From assembly GCA_017461235.1 (NCBI GenBank), contig JAFTYU010000036.1:78629-142628 (forward strand): a stretch of DNA of 64,000 bases. Direction: 5' to 3'. A model generated the notes under the pieces. The model had not been told where the DNA came from. It did no database searches and saw nothing but the letters and a program-made list of their open reading frames with translations. The DNA is from Clostridia bacterium. Lineage in GTDB: Bacteria > Bacillota > Clostridia > Oscillospirales > Acutalibacteraceae. The first letter of the stretch is position 1. Every line of letters begins with the position of its first letter. Below, in pieces: positions 17,152 through 26,841 of this stretch. The position numbers were made by a program, and so were the translations under genes.

Positions 17152-18435
17152 TTAATCTTTAAAGAACTGGGGAAGGTATGCTTTGTGTGCTTCCTTCATT
17201 TCTTCATAGCAAGCCTTTGCCTGAGCAAAGTCACCGCAAAGAGGATGAAGCATAAGAGCATTCATTGCATCCTCATCTGAGCCCTTCATTGCAGCTTCAA
17301 CAGTATATTTCTCGTAAGATTTAACTGTACGCATAAGGCTTATGATATGACGATTATCGAATTCTTCAATTTCAACGGGTTTTGCACCGTCTGCGCCGAT
17401 AACTGCGGCGATTTCTACGATATCGTCATCATCCATAAATTTAAGAGTTCCGTTATTTTTGATGTTTACAACGTGAACATCTTTTTTATCGTTCGCAATA
17501 GAATCAATAAGCGAAACTGCTGCAAGAGAATACTTGTAGCCGCCGCGCTGTTCAAGGAGCGCAGGTTTGATAACAAGCTCGTTATCACTGTAAAGCTTAA
17601 GAAGCTCTTCTTCGATTTCCATACAAACCTGTGCACGGCTCTTTGAACCGGATTTAAGATAATTGAGCTTTGCCTGACGGCTGTAATAATACTGAAGGTA
17701 TGATGACGGGAAGCCTTTGCAAGCGTTAAGACACTCCATATCGAAGCCGTCATCGTGTATGTTCTTCATAACAGTAGGAGCAAAATTATCATCAAAAATA
17801 CTGTCGAATTTTTCTTCACCGTTAACCTTAACAGATGTAATCCAGCTAAGGTGATTAAGACCAAGGTATGTAATCTTTGCATCTTCACCTACTGCCGCCT
17901 TAACATCGTCAATCATAGCAATAGGTACGTTGCAAAGCCCCATTGTCTTAACATTGGTGTGGTTAATAAGAAACTCGGAAATAATACCCGATGGGTTCGT
18001 AAAGTTAATGAGCCATGCATCCGGGCATATTGCTTCAATGCGTTCTGCAATACGAGCCATAACAGGGATTGTACGAAGTGCCTTGAAGAAACCGCCGATA
18101 CCTGTTGTTTCCTGACCGATAAGGTCATGTTTAAGAGGAATGCTTTCATCAATGTGACGGCAAGGAAGCTTACCTACACGAATCTGTGTAACTACGAAGT
18201 CTGCACCCTGTAAAGCAAGGTCAAGGTCATCTGTCATAACAACTTCACAATCGATTCCGGCACTTTTAAGCATACGCTGACAAAGACCGCCGACAATTGT
18301 ACGTTTTCTTTCGTCGATATCCATAAAGGCAACTCTTTTCAGTTTAAGAGAGTCCTTTGCCTCAATAAAACCATAAATAAGTTCGGGGCAATATGTACTG
18401 CCTGAACCGATAACGGTAACATTAATTTCTTTCAT
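17152..18435 (-). CDS. GH4 6-phospho-glycosidase
   Basis: This 427-aa protein is a glycoside hydrolase family 4 enzyme, which uses NAD and a divalent metal and usually acts on 6-phosphorylated disaccharides. It shows the NAD fold VIGSGSTYCPELIYGF, NFTNPSGI, the metal-binding Cys in GLCNVP and the His in LGLNHLSW. AAAGGA lies 9 nt before ATG 18435; the upstream TTG 18453 overlaps that site. It is the last gene of an operon with a BadF-type kinase and a GH109-like protein. Whether it acts on beta-glucosides or another phospho-sugar cannot be decided here. Confidence 0.87.
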   Translation of the reverse strand: MKEINVTVIGSGSTYCPELIYGFIEAKDSLKLKRVAFMDIDERKRTIVGGLCQRMLKSAGIDCEVVMTDDLDLALQGADFVVTQIRVGKLPCRHIDESIPLKHDLIGQETTGIGGFFKALRTIPVMARIAERIEAICPDAWLINFTNPSGIISEFLINHTNVKTMGLCNVPIAMIDDVKAAVGEDAKITYLGLNHLSWITSVKVNGEEKFDSIFDDNFAPTVMKNIHDDGFDMECLNACKGFPSSYLQYYYSRQAKLNYLKSGSKSRAQVCMEIEEELLKLYSDNELVIKPALLEQRGGYKYSLAAVSLIDSIANDKKDVHVVNIKNNGTLKFMDDDDIVEIAAVIGADGAKPVEIEEFDNRHIISLMRTVKSYEKYTVEAAMKGSDEDAMNALMLHPLCGDFAQAKACYEEMKEAHKAYLPQFFKD

Positions 18436-18465
18436 CAGTATCAATCCTTTCAACGAAAATATTTA

Positions 18466-19401
18466 TCAGTCTTCAAGAAGCCAGTTCACACAACCTGTAA
18501 CGGGTGCACAATCAAGTTTGATGAAGTTAAACTTTCTACCGGTTTTTTCGGCAACAAGCTCTGCCATTCTGTCGGTGTACTTATATGAAGGAAGCTTTGT
18601 GTGTATAGAGCCTGACAAAACAACATTAATAACGTCACACTCAAAATTCATTGCCTTTACGTGACCGCAGATAAAGTCCGCACCGCGTTGTGCCATTTCT
18701 TCTATTACTGCCATAGCGGCTTCATCACCGTTGTTAGCTGCATCAAAGAATGAAACAATAAGCTTTCTTAAGAATGCTTCACCTTCGTCTTCACTCTCTA
18801 AAACAGCAATAGAATCAAGAAGCGTTGCTCTGTCACAGATACCTTCTTTTTCTTTCATATATTCAGTAATTAATGATTTACCCTTACCAAGGCAAATCTC
18901 GTCATACATAATTCTGAAAGCCTGTGAGCCTACCCAATGACCATTACCCTTATCACCCGAAAGCACGTCAAAACCGCCAATCTGGAGCATATTGCCATCA
19001 GAGTCAAGTGAGTTGCAGCAAGTGCCTGTACCGCAGTTGTATCCTATACCGCAACCTGCGCCTACCCCTGCTTTAATAACAATAAACCCATCGTTATAAA
19101 TACGAGCACCTGTGATACCGAGCTTTGCAAGTTCTTCCTGCATGGCATCGTGCTGATACGGGTGGTCAATACCCGCAAGTCCCATAAGAATACCGCAAAC
19201 CTCATCAATTGAAACGTTTGCTTTTTCCAGAAGACCTTTCACACCACCTGCAATAATACCTGCTGCCTGTGGGAAAGAGCCCTCCATATTCTCATGATTA
19301 GAGCCTTCAGTTTCATACTGCTCAACAATATTTTTATTTTCATCAAAAAGAGCAAATGCGGTCTTTGTTCCGCCGCCGTCAACGCCTATGTAATATTTCA
19401 T
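18466..19401 (-). CDS. BadF/BadG-type sugar kinase (GlcNAc kinase-like)
   Basis: This 311-aa ASKHA-fold kinase of the BadF/BadG/BcrA/BcrD family has the phosphate-1 motif GVDGGGTKTAFALFD, the GYNCGTGTCCNS phosphate-2 motif and GGFDVLSGDKGNGHWVG, as in N-acetylglucosamine kinases such as MurK. It probably phosphorylates an N-acetylhexosamine. It overlaps the GH109-like gene by four bases (ATGA), which suggests it handles the sugar that enzyme releases. That link is inference. Confidence 0.82.
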   Translation of the reverse strand: MKYYIGVDGGGTKTAFALFDENKNIVEQYETEGSNHENMEGSFPQAAGIIAGGVKGLLEKANVSIDEVCGILMGLAGIDHPYQHDAMQEELAKLGITGARIYNDGFIVIKAGVGAGCGIGYNCGTGTCCNSLDSDGNMLQIGGFDVLSGDKGNGHWVGSQAFRIMYDEICLGKGKSLITEYMKEKEGICDRATLLDSIAVLESEDEGEAFLRKLIVSFFDAANNGDEAAMAVIEEMAQRGADFICGHVKAMNFECDVINVVLSGSIHTKLPSYKYTDRMAELVAEKTGRKFNFIKLDCAPVTGCVNWLLED

Positions 19402-20687
19402 TCCGTCTTCTCCTCGTCGATATTCTCATAACATTCTTCACAAACCTCTTCAAGACAATACATTCCACGTCTGATAGGTTCGCGGTCTATCCATTTGCCG
19501 TTTGTAAAATCAGGCACGGGAACGGGTGCACCACCCATAGCAACAGACTGCTCTGAAAGACATGTGATTACCATCCAGGTAGCGGTATCATAAACGTCAA
19601 TATTAGCTTTCTCGCCTTCGTAAACACTATCCACAAAGGAGGAAAGAATAAGATAGTCCATACCGCCGTGACCTGCTTTTATGCCGCCCTTTTCGTAAAG
19701 AGACCAGAGCGGATGCTCGTATTTATCACGCCAGGGACCAAAATCATCCCATTCGTGAGTCCAGCTCTGATGCTCCTTATGAGTACCGTCAATATAAATT
19801 CTTCCCTTGCCGTCTTCGGGCTCTGAATAGATACCCTTTGTACCCTGAACTTCATAGTCACGTGTGTAGGGTCTGGGAAGAGAGCAATCGTGAGTGAGTT
19901 TGATTGTTTCGCCGTTGGCACACTTAATGATTGTGGTTACGATATCACCGCAATTGAAAGTGGTATTATAAAGGTCGTATTCTTCACCCTTGTTATCTTT
20001 AATCCACTGGTGAAGTCCACGTGATTTGCTTGCAACAGAGTTAACTGTAAGGAAACGGTTACCCCTGTTAATATTCAAGGCTTTAGCAATGGGACCCAGC
20101 TGGTGAGTGGGATAAACCTCGCCGTTACGGTGGATGAAGTTATAAAGTCTGCCGTGGATATTTTCACGACCGAGACAGATTTCATCACGCAAATCGTGAC
20201 GGTAACCGCCTTCCATATGAACGATTTCACCGAAAATGCCCTTGCGAATCATATTGAATACTGCCATTTCATTTCTGCAATAGCAACAGTTTTCAAGAAG
20301 CATACAAATCTTGCCTGTACGCTGACTGGTTCTTACCATTTCCCAACACTCTTCAACAGAAGCGGCACCGCCTACTTCCATACCGACGTGAAGACCTGCA
20401 TTCATAGCATCAACTGCAATCATAGCGTGAGTAATCCATGTGGTTGCAATAACAACTGCATCCAAATCCTCATTGGCGAACATTTCTTTATAATCAAGAT
20501 ATGCATGAACGGGATATGCCTTTTCTGTTCTGTTTTCTACTATTTCAATACCTTTTTCGGCTCTTTCGGGAATAAGATCACAAACCGCAGGAACTTTCAC
20601 ACCGTCAACCTGCAAGAGCAAGTCAAGCATACCTGAACCTCTGCCGCTTATGCCTATGAAACCGATATTTGCTGATGTTTTTCTCAT
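19398..20687 (-). CDS. GH109-like alpha-N-acetylgalactosaminidase (Gfo/Idh/MocA fold)
   Basis: This 429-aa protein has an N-terminal NAD-binding Rossmann fold (GFIGISGRGSGMLDLLL) and the Gfo/Idh/MocA C-terminal domain. The segments NGEVYPTHQLGPIAKALN and KAGHGGMDYLI closely match family GH109, NAD-dependent enzymes that remove terminal alpha-GalNAc from blood-group A and mucin glycans. There is no signal peptide, so it should act in the cytoplasm on imported sugars. It heads the operon with the kinase and GH4. A plain oxidoreductase of the same fold is the alternative. Confidence 0.78.
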   Translation of the reverse strand: MRKTSANIGFIGISGRGSGMLDLLLQVDGVKVPAVCDLIPERAEKGIEIVENRTEKAYPVHAYLDYKEMFANEDLDAVVIATTWITHAMIAVDAMNAGLHVGMEVGGAASVEECWEMVRTSQRTGKICMLLENCCYCRNEMAVFNMIRKGIFGEIVHMEGGYRHDLRDEICLGRENIHGRLYNFIHRNGEVYPTHQLGPIAKALNINRGNRFLTVNSVASKSRGLHQWIKDNKGEEYDLYNTTFNCGDIVTTIIKCANGETIKLTHDCSLPRPYTRDYEVQGTKGIYSEPEDGKGRIYIDGTHKEHQSWTHEWDDFGPWRDKYEHPLWSLYEKGGIKAGHGGMDYLILSSFVDSVYEGEKANIDVYDTATWMVITCLSEQSVAMGGAPVPVPDFTNGKWIDREPIRRGMYCLEEVCEECYENIDEEKTE

Positions 20688-20722
20688 AATACCACGACCT
20701 AAAATTTTTTCTCTATTTGTTT

Positions 20723-20751
20723 ATTGTAGCACAGACAGTTTTGTTTTTCAA
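20723..20751 (-). promoter_or_regulatory. promoter of the GH109-kinase-GH4 operon
   Basis: On the minus strand TTGAAA (20746-20751) and TACAAT (20723-20728) are 17 bp apart, about 35 nt before the start codon. Confidence 0.68.
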
Positions 20752-20754
20752 CAT

Positions 20755-20790
20755 AAAAACACCCATTGAAGAAAGTTTTTTCAATGGGTG
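20755..20790 (-). terminator. terminator of the ABC transporter gene
   Basis: An 11-bp stem (20760-20770 with 20780-20790, CACCCATTGAA/TTCAATGGGTG) is followed on the minus strand by TTTTTATG. Confidence 0.9.
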
Positions 20791-20803
20791 CTTCATATTA
20801 TAT

Positions 20804-23557
20804 TTATTCTGTTCTCAAAGCTTCTACAGGGTCTTTTATCGCCGCCATTCTTGAAGGTATAAGACCTGCAATAAGTGTAAGGGTGATACTGATAATAACC
20901 AGTATTATTGCCCCTGCAACAGGAAGAGACGCCGCCGCGGGTATATGAACCGCATATTTAAGCAACAGGTTAATGGGTATCTCCAGCAGCAAGGTACTCA
21001 ATATACCTATAATACCTGCTCCAAGACCTATGACCGCAGTTTCTGCATTAAAGACTCGTGCAATATCTTTTTTAGATGCACCTATACTTCTCAAAATACC
21101 GATTTCTTTAGTTCTTTCAAGAACTGAAATATAGGTGATGATACCAATCATAATTGAAGAAACAACTAAAGATATAGCAACGAATGCCACAAGAACATAG
21201 GTAACAACATCGATTATTGTTGTAATACTGCTCATAAGCAGTCCTATGAAATCCGTCACTTCAATCTGTGCTTCGGGATGGCCGTCATTTTCAACCTGCT
21301 GATTGTAATAATCAATAAGTTCATTGAGTTTTTCTTTATCTTCAAAACTCCTTGGATAAAATGCTATGGAAGATGGAGATTCAAAGGTTGAATATCCTAA
21401 TTTTGAAAGTGTACCTTCCAATGAACTGTTAGCTGCAAGCGTATCTACATAAGCCTGCTTTAAAGCCAACACCTGTTCATCGGTAAGAAAACCTTCCATA
21501 AGCTTTTTCTGCAGCTCCGACATATTATCAAACCCGAACATTGCGCCCATATTTGTAATGTCAACTTCAGCCATATCCATTCCTTCCGCCATTGATAGGA
21601 ACGGAGTGTAATCAAGATAAGTATAGTCAATAATGCTCAAATCAACATCCGCAAGGTCAAAATCGTTTACAGTGAGAGTAGAAAACTCATAACCGGTAAG
21701 AACATCCTTAGTCCGATCCGCAAGCTGTGCCTTTACAACCTCGCGTTTGCTTGTCTGGTTGATGGCATAATCCATAAGCTCACGTGTATAACCTATTCCA
21801 CCCGTACCAATTGAAAGAGTATTGTTTTCATCAGGTTTCAGAATACCTACTATTTTGATTTTTTCACCATCTTCGATGAGCTTTTTGACAAAATAGTCAT
21901 TCTCACTGTTATCCTTCCAAAGACCTGTGGCTTTATCCTTAACAAAATAATCAGCACTTAATACGAGCTTAAACTCCATATCAAGAATTTCATCATAAGA
22001 ATATTCTGTAACGCTTTCATTTTCCAATGTTTCGCCGCTTACAAGTGCCGCCATTATATCTTTTGTAAATTCTTCCTGATCTTTAAGACCCAAAGCGTAA
22101 ACAACAAGCTCGTTTATCTGATTATTGCCGTCAACTATGAGCACTACCTCATTATAATTCTGTGGCATTCGACCTGCAATAACGTCATATTGAGCATCCA
22201 TAAGCTTATCGTCACCGATAAGCTCCATCCATACACTGAAACTCTGCGTCATACTTGACATTGATGAAGCCATATCAGCCATACTTTCGTCCATAGGCAT
22301 ATTTTCCATCATCGTGCTGGGGTTCACTTTAACAACGCCATCTTCAGTATCTGCACGGTAAATATTCAATTGTGTGCTGTATCTGTACTGAACGTCATTA
22401 CAACACTCGTCGAATTCTTCCTGATTATCTTCAATATATTTTTTAAAGTTATCAAGGTTATTTGAAGTAGATTCCGAAATGAAAGCGTTTACCATTTGCA
22501 TAAAAGATTCATTTACGTAAACCTTGCCTTCTTCAACTTCAAACTCGCCGCTTGCCGTTTCACTTGTGATACCCGTAAATGATGTCATCACACTTTCGAA
22601 GTCCATAGTTTGCTTTTCAACAGTCATGGGATATGACAAAAGCATATCTTCCTGAACACGGTCAATATAAACCTGAATACCGTTTGAAAGAGCCAGAACA
22701 AGGGCTATGCCTATAATACCGATACTACCTGCAAAAGCCGTTAAAAACGTTCTGCCTTTTTTTGTTCTCAGGTTATTTATACTCAAAGCAAAGGCAGAGC
22801 CGAAGGACATGGTTTTTTTACCTTTTACCTTGGCATTCGCAACCTTTATTTTTTGTTCTTCAATATCCTTTTCGGTCGGATCATAGGGGTTGGTATCCCC
22901 TACAACTTCACCGTCAAGACAACTGATAATGCGATTGGCGTAATTATCCGCAAGCTCAGGGTTATGAGTAACCATAATAATGAGTTTCTCTTTAGCAATC
23001 TCTTTGAGAAGATCCATTATCTGAACACTTGTTTCGCTATCAAGAGCACCCGTGGGTTCATCTGCAAGAAGAATATCGGGGTCGTTTATAAGCGCACGCG
23101 CAATAGCAACACGCTGCATCTGACCGCCTGACATCTGATTCGGTTTTTTATAAATCTGCTGCTCAAGACCGACTTTTTTAAGTGCATCGACAGCGCGTTG
23201 TCTGCGTTCTTTTTTAGAAACGCCCGAAAGCGTCAGGGCAAGTTCAACATTTGACAAAACCGTCTGGTGCGGAATAAGGTTATAGCTCTGAAAAACGAAA
23301 CCGATTGAATGGTTTCTGTAAGTATCCCAGTCGCCATCATTGAAATATTTTGTAGATTTACCGTTAATGAGCAAATCACCGCTTGTGTATCTGTCAAGAC
23401 CGCCCACAATATTAAGCAAGGTTGTTTTACCGCAACCCGAAGGACCGAGAACTGCCACGAACTCATTCTCACGAAAACTGATATCAATTCCCTTCAGCGC
23501 CCTTACAGTTGTGTCGCCGGTAACATAATCTTTGACTATATTTTTTAATACTAACAC
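20804..23557 (-). CDS. MacB-type ABC transporter, ATPase fused to permease
   Basis: This 917-aa fusion has an N-terminal ATPase with Walker A GPSGCGKT, the Q-loop region FVFQSYNLIP, signature MSGGQMQRVAIARAL and Walker B LLADEPTGALD. It is followed by a FtsX/MacB permease with a first membrane helix near residue 270, a large extracytoplasmic domain of about 470 residues, and three C-terminal helices with ERTKEIGILRSIGASKKD. Such mechanotransmission transporters move lipids or peptides or signal across the membrane. The start is GTG 23557, 9 nt after AAGGAG. It lies 92 nt after the exported repeat-protein gene on the same strand, suggesting a shared function. Confidence 0.88.
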   Translation of the reverse strand: MLVLKNIVKDYVTGDTTVRALKGIDISFRENEFVAVLGPSGCGKTTLLNIVGGLDRYTSGDLLINGKSTKYFNDGDWDTYRNHSIGFVFQSYNLIPHQTVLSNVELALTLSGVSKKERRQRAVDALKKVGLEQQIYKKPNQMSGGQMQRVAIARALINDPDILLADEPTGALDSETSVQIMDLLKEIAKEKLIIMVTHNPELADNYANRIISCLDGEVVGDTNPYDPTEKDIEEQKIKVANAKVKGKKTMSFGSAFALSINNLRTKKGRTFLTAFAGSIGIIGIALVLALSNGIQVYIDRVQEDMLLSYPMTVEKQTMDFESVMTSFTGITSETASGEFEVEEGKVYVNESFMQMVNAFISESTSNNLDNFKKYIEDNQEEFDECCNDVQYRYSTQLNIYRADTEDGVVKVNPSTMMENMPMDESMADMASSMSSMTQSFSVWMELIGDDKLMDAQYDVIAGRMPQNYNEVVLIVDGNNQINELVVYALGLKDQEEFTKDIMAALVSGETLENESVTEYSYDEILDMEFKLVLSADYFVKDKATGLWKDNSENDYFVKKLIEDGEKIKIVGILKPDENNTLSIGTGGIGYTRELMDYAINQTSKREVVKAQLADRTKDVLTGYEFSTLTVNDFDLADVDLSIIDYTYLDYTPFLSMAEGMDMAEVDITNMGAMFGFDNMSELQKKLMEGFLTDEQVLALKQAYVDTLAANSSLEGTLSKLGYSTFESPSSIAFYPRSFEDKEKLNELIDYYNQQVENDGHPEAQIEVTDFIGLLMSSITTIIDVVTYVLVAFVAISLVVSSIMIGIITYISVLERTKEIGILRSIGASKKDIARVFNAETAVIGLGAGIIGILSTLLLEIPINLLLKYAVHIPAAASLPVAGAIILVIISITLTLIAGLIPSRMAAIKDPVEALRTE

Positions 23558-23590
23558 TAATCAACACTCCTTAGAGTAGGTAAAGCGTAT

Positions 23591-23649
23591 CCGAACCAGC
23601 CTTAAATGGCGAGGTTTCGGTACTTTTGCCCGATTTGCCTTTGAAAGGC
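23591..23649 (-). other. competing hairpins between the repeat-protein and ABC genes
   Basis: One stem pairs CCGAACC with GGtTTCGG and includes CC/GG (23591-23620). Its TTCGG half can instead pair toward CCCG at 23629-23632. A further small hairpin (GCCTTTgaAAGGC, 23637-23649) follows the upstream stop codon. No strong U-tract is present. This could be a processing, attenuation or riboswitch-like site. I could not match it to a known class. Confidence 0.35.
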
Positions 23650-26208
23650 TTAAATATAAAGACGCTTTCTGTTTGCGTATATAATTATGCCGATTATTGC
23701 CGCTACGAGCAGATATCCGCCTGTAATATACAACCAAAGATAATTCTTCTCTGCCTCTTTATATATTATGGTCGGTGAATATTCTTCATCAAAAACCAAT
23801 TCCGCTTTTACTCTTTCTTTAAAGAAAAGGTTGAAAAGCCACTCGATAAGTTCATCTTCCGTCATATTTTCAAATTGCTCCGTAATGGATGCAGAATACG
23901 TATCAAAGGATGCGTTATCACCCATAGAACTCATAAGAAGATTTTCGTTACCGGGAAGTTTCATAGTTTTTGCAAGCACTCTTAAAATACTCATAAACAC
24001 ACCCGTTTTATCCGCAACGATGTAGGTGTACTCGGTATTTTTACCGTCAATGGTCTGCTTGCTTGTTCTTTTTTCAGGTGTACCTATGCCGCTGAGAGTG
24101 TTTATATCAAACTGAGCAACCTTCATCCCGGTACCTTCGAGCATACCCCTGACAAAATTATTCAAATCAAGCTCGGAAGTCAGCGCCGACACATCAAAAT
24201 TCATATCGTACACGCCCGAGAGCCTGTTTGCGAAGCTTGTTACGGGAAGCAAAAGATTGTTGATGCACTTCTCAAGAGAGCCGCTGTTCATAAAATAAAC
24301 TATATTGGGCAGCTTCTCCGTCAATGTATCCACGGGCTTTTCGCAAATATCGTCAACCAGGTCAAATACAGGTTCAAGTATATCCTTCATCACCCTGTCG
24401 GTATCTGCATTTTTTTTATACTTTTCGTATGTTTTCACATCTCGTGCATCGCAACCTAAAGCCTCTAAAATCGGGATTATTGCCGTATTGTATCCATCTG
24501 CACCTTTGATGGTGATACTGTCAAGAACTACCATATCTTCTTCTGCAAGAAGCACACGCAACACAGGATATAACGGTCTTAAGCATGCGGCAAGGGCATT
24601 TTCAAAGCCTTTTCTGGAGCCTGTATAAAAACCCCAACCAACGCCGTTTAAATTAACATCAGACCATTTTTCGTTTTTCTTCAAAGCATTTGCGACAGAG
24701 TTATAATCACTTTCAGTCAGCTGTGCTGCAACACCCTTGGGTGTTGCATCGATACCGAGAATTTTCAATAAATCAATCATACCGTTTTCTTCAAATGCAC
24801 CATAAACACCAACAACCAGAGAGTTAATATTAGCGCTTGAATAAACGGCAGATGTCAGAAGTGACTCAACATCTCTATAACTGCCTCCTTCTTTTACAAA
24901 ATCATCAAGAAGGGAATCAATTTCATTAAGAGCTCTTTCATAGTCTTTTTTTTCAAGATTGTGGGTATATTGAACGTTAACGGTGTTCACCGAAGGATAT
25001 ACCATTGCTTCCGGAGCATCCGGCTCAACGGGACTGAAAAGTAAAATCAATGTTCCCACAATAGCATCGGTGTCTTTCGAAAGCAGGTTTTTCATAAAAT
25101 CATCCGATGCACCTGTGGCTTCACCGCCTGACAACTGCGAAAGCATATCGGGATTAAGCTTCAGAGTTTCAACAAGCCAACGCATAATTACCACATAGGC
25201 TTTCCCTTGATCCGTTACAAAAGCATTTCCGTTATGTGTTCCGCATTTTGCGAGAGCCGCCATATCGAGTTCGGCAAGCTTAAGACCATTTTCGCCACCC
25301 ATACCGCTTGTAAGGGAACCCATAATATTCTCTAAATCAAAACTGAACATTTCAGTATCAAAAAGATTAAGCAACGCCGCAAGTTCAAAAAGCGGATTTG
25401 ATGTTATGGGCGCTGTCAAATTCGCCATACATTTTTCCAGTTCGCCGCTTTCAGAGAAATATGCAAAGCCGGGCAATGAAGCTGTGAGAGTTTCTGCAGG
25501 AGCTTCAAGAACCGTCTCTAAAAATGACATAAGGGGTAAAACAATGTTTTTAACCATACTGTTTTTATCAAGAGCCGCTTGCGCGGAAAATTGTTCCTGA
25601 GAAATTATATCAGGGCATTTTAACGCATTGAGCATAGGCGCAACTGCATTCTGATAGCCGTCGCCGCCACGGAATTTTATAAAACCAATCTTGAACGTGC
25701 CGGAACAAAGTAAAGCATACAAAACATCATTAAGGGGTGAAAAAACTGCACCGCAGGCATCCGCAAAACCATTCTTATCCGTAACGCCCCAATCGACACC
25801 GTTAAGATCAACCTCGGACCAAAGTGAGTACTGCTTCAGTCTTGCACTGACTTCAGGATAAGCCGCAAGCGAAGCTGCAACACCGCTGACTGATGTATCT
25901 ATGCCAACGGCACTCAAATCTGTTCCTTCTTCTTCAAAGGAAAGATACATCTTTACAGTAATAGCCGAAAGTGTTTCACTACTGTAAATCATGGGTTTCA
26001 CAAGTGAAGACAGGTCACCGCCCGTAATAAGCGGCACGGCTGAATTAAGAAGCCTGTCAGTTCCGCCTACAGCAGCAAGAGCATCCTGCGCAGTGACACC
26101 TTCAGGATAATCACCCGTATTGCCTGCCACGGCAACTGCGCAAACAGAAGAAAACACGACAAGCATACACAATATGCAACATATTAACTTTGTTAAATAC
26201 TTTTTCAT
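23650..26208 (-). CDS. large exported membrane-anchored protein with two internal repeats
   Basis: I do not recognise this 852-aa protein. From ATG 26208 it has a signal peptide (MKKYLTKLICCILCMLVVFS, cleavage likely after AVAVAG), then two related units of about 350-385 residues, then a C-terminal membrane helix (YLWLYITGGYLLVAAIIGII) and the short basic tail NRKRLYI. The units share WSEVDLNGVDWG against WSDVNLNGVGWG, GGDGYQNAVAPMLNALKC against GADGYNTAIIPILEALGC, and ELEKCMANLTAPITS against SLEKCINNLLLPVTS. It is probably anchored on the outer face. A longer start at 26295 adds a second hydrophobic stretch and is less likely. The gene precedes the ABC transporter. Confidence 0.72.
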   Translation of the reverse strand: MKKYLTKLICCILCMLVVFSSVCAVAVAGNTGDYPEGVTAQDALAAVGGTDRLLNSAVPLITGGDLSSLVKPMIYSSETLSAITVKMYLSFEEEGTDLSAVGIDTSVSGVAASLAAYPEVSARLKQYSLWSEVDLNGVDWGVTDKNGFADACGAVFSPLNDVLYALLCSGTFKIGFIKFRGGDGYQNAVAPMLNALKCPDIISQEQFSAQAALDKNSMVKNIVLPLMSFLETVLEAPAETLTASLPGFAYFSESGELEKCMANLTAPITSNPLFELAALLNLFDTEMFSFDLENIMGSLTSGMGGENGLKLAELDMAALAKCGTHNGNAFVTDQGKAYVVIMRWLVETLKLNPDMLSQLSGGEATGASDDFMKNLLSKDTDAIVGTLILLFSPVEPDAPEAMVYPSVNTVNVQYTHNLEKKDYERALNEIDSLLDDFVKEGGSYRDVESLLTSAVYSSANINSLVVGVYGAFEENGMIDLLKILGIDATPKGVAAQLTESDYNSVANALKKNEKWSDVNLNGVGWGFYTGSRKGFENALAACLRPLYPVLRVLLAEEDMVVLDSITIKGADGYNTAIIPILEALGCDARDVKTYEKYKKNADTDRVMKDILEPVFDLVDDICEKPVDTLTEKLPNIVYFMNSGSLEKCINNLLLPVTSFANRLSGVYDMNFDVSALTSELDLNNFVRGMLEGTGMKVAQFDINTLSGIGTPEKRTSKQTIDGKNTEYTYIVADKTGVFMSILRVLAKTMKLPGNENLLMSSMGDNASFDTYSASITEQFENMTEDELIEWLFNLFFKERVKAELVFDEEYSPTIIYKEAEKNYLWLYITGGYLLVAAIIGIIIYANRKRLYI

Positions 26209-26343
26209 ATTTACCAACTCTGATTCAAATTTATATATAATTACAAGTAATATAAACATAATTATACAACATAAATATACACTATAATTATACACTAATT
26301 AACACTTGAAATGTTAAGAAAATGTTAAAAAAGGGGGTTTCTT

Positions 26344-26841
26344 GTGAAACGTTTTATGAAAATAATTTCCATTATTCTTATTTTATTGTTAACCTGCGGC
26401 TGTCGCGCACAGACTGAAGGTGACACGCTACACGCATTCACCGAAAGAATAAACAATTTATCGGATACATATCAACTTGACGAGAACGGTTATATTCTTG
26501 ACAAAAATGAAAGAACATTATCACGATTTTATAAATTTGATGAAAATGAAATACTGTTGCGGTTCAGAACAGATGAAAACAACAAATTATATGAAATGAG
26601 TCTTGTTTTTAATGAAATTTGCGTAGAAAAAACGCAGGAAATAAATTTTATTGAAAACTGTTTAACTGCATATATCGACGATGAAACCACGCAAAAAAAG
26701 CTATACTCTAAGACAGAGCTTGAAAAAGCCTTAAAAACAAAAAGCAATAAAACACAAAAAACAAAAAGCGGTGACACCGAATTTTTACTCGATGTCACCG
26801 ACTACGGTATTGTTATTACTGTTGTGAAAAATAATCTTTAA
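26344..26841 (+). CDS. small lipoprotein of unknown function
   Basis: This 165-aa protein begins with a lipoprotein signal (MKRFMKIISIILILLLTCGC; lipobox LTCGC, so Cys 20 would be lipidated). The mature part is Lys/Glu/Asn-rich with no recognised domain; FYKFDENEILLRFRTDENNK is the most distinctive stretch. The start is GTG 26344 after AAGGGGG. It is divergent from the exported repeat-protein gene, and its last 26 bases overlap the end of convergent rdgB. Confidence 0.72.
   Translation: MKRFMKIISIILILLLTCGCRAQTEGDTLHAFTERINNLSDTYQLDENGYILDKNERTLSRFYKFDENEILLRFRTDENNKLYEMSLVFNEICVEKTQEINFIENCLTAYIDDETTQKKLYSKTELEKALKTKSNKTQKTKSGDTEFLLDVTDYGIVITVVKNNL

Noticed and set aside
23558-23649. Cyclic-di-GMP-I riboswitch before the ABC gene (AAAGGCAAA is present)
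   Set aside because: The second hallmark GACGCAAAGCC and the tetraloop-receptor segment are missing.
26529-26798. 89-aa frame antisense to the lipoprotein gene
   Set aside because: It has no ribosome site and mirrors the AT-rich lipoprotein coding sequence.
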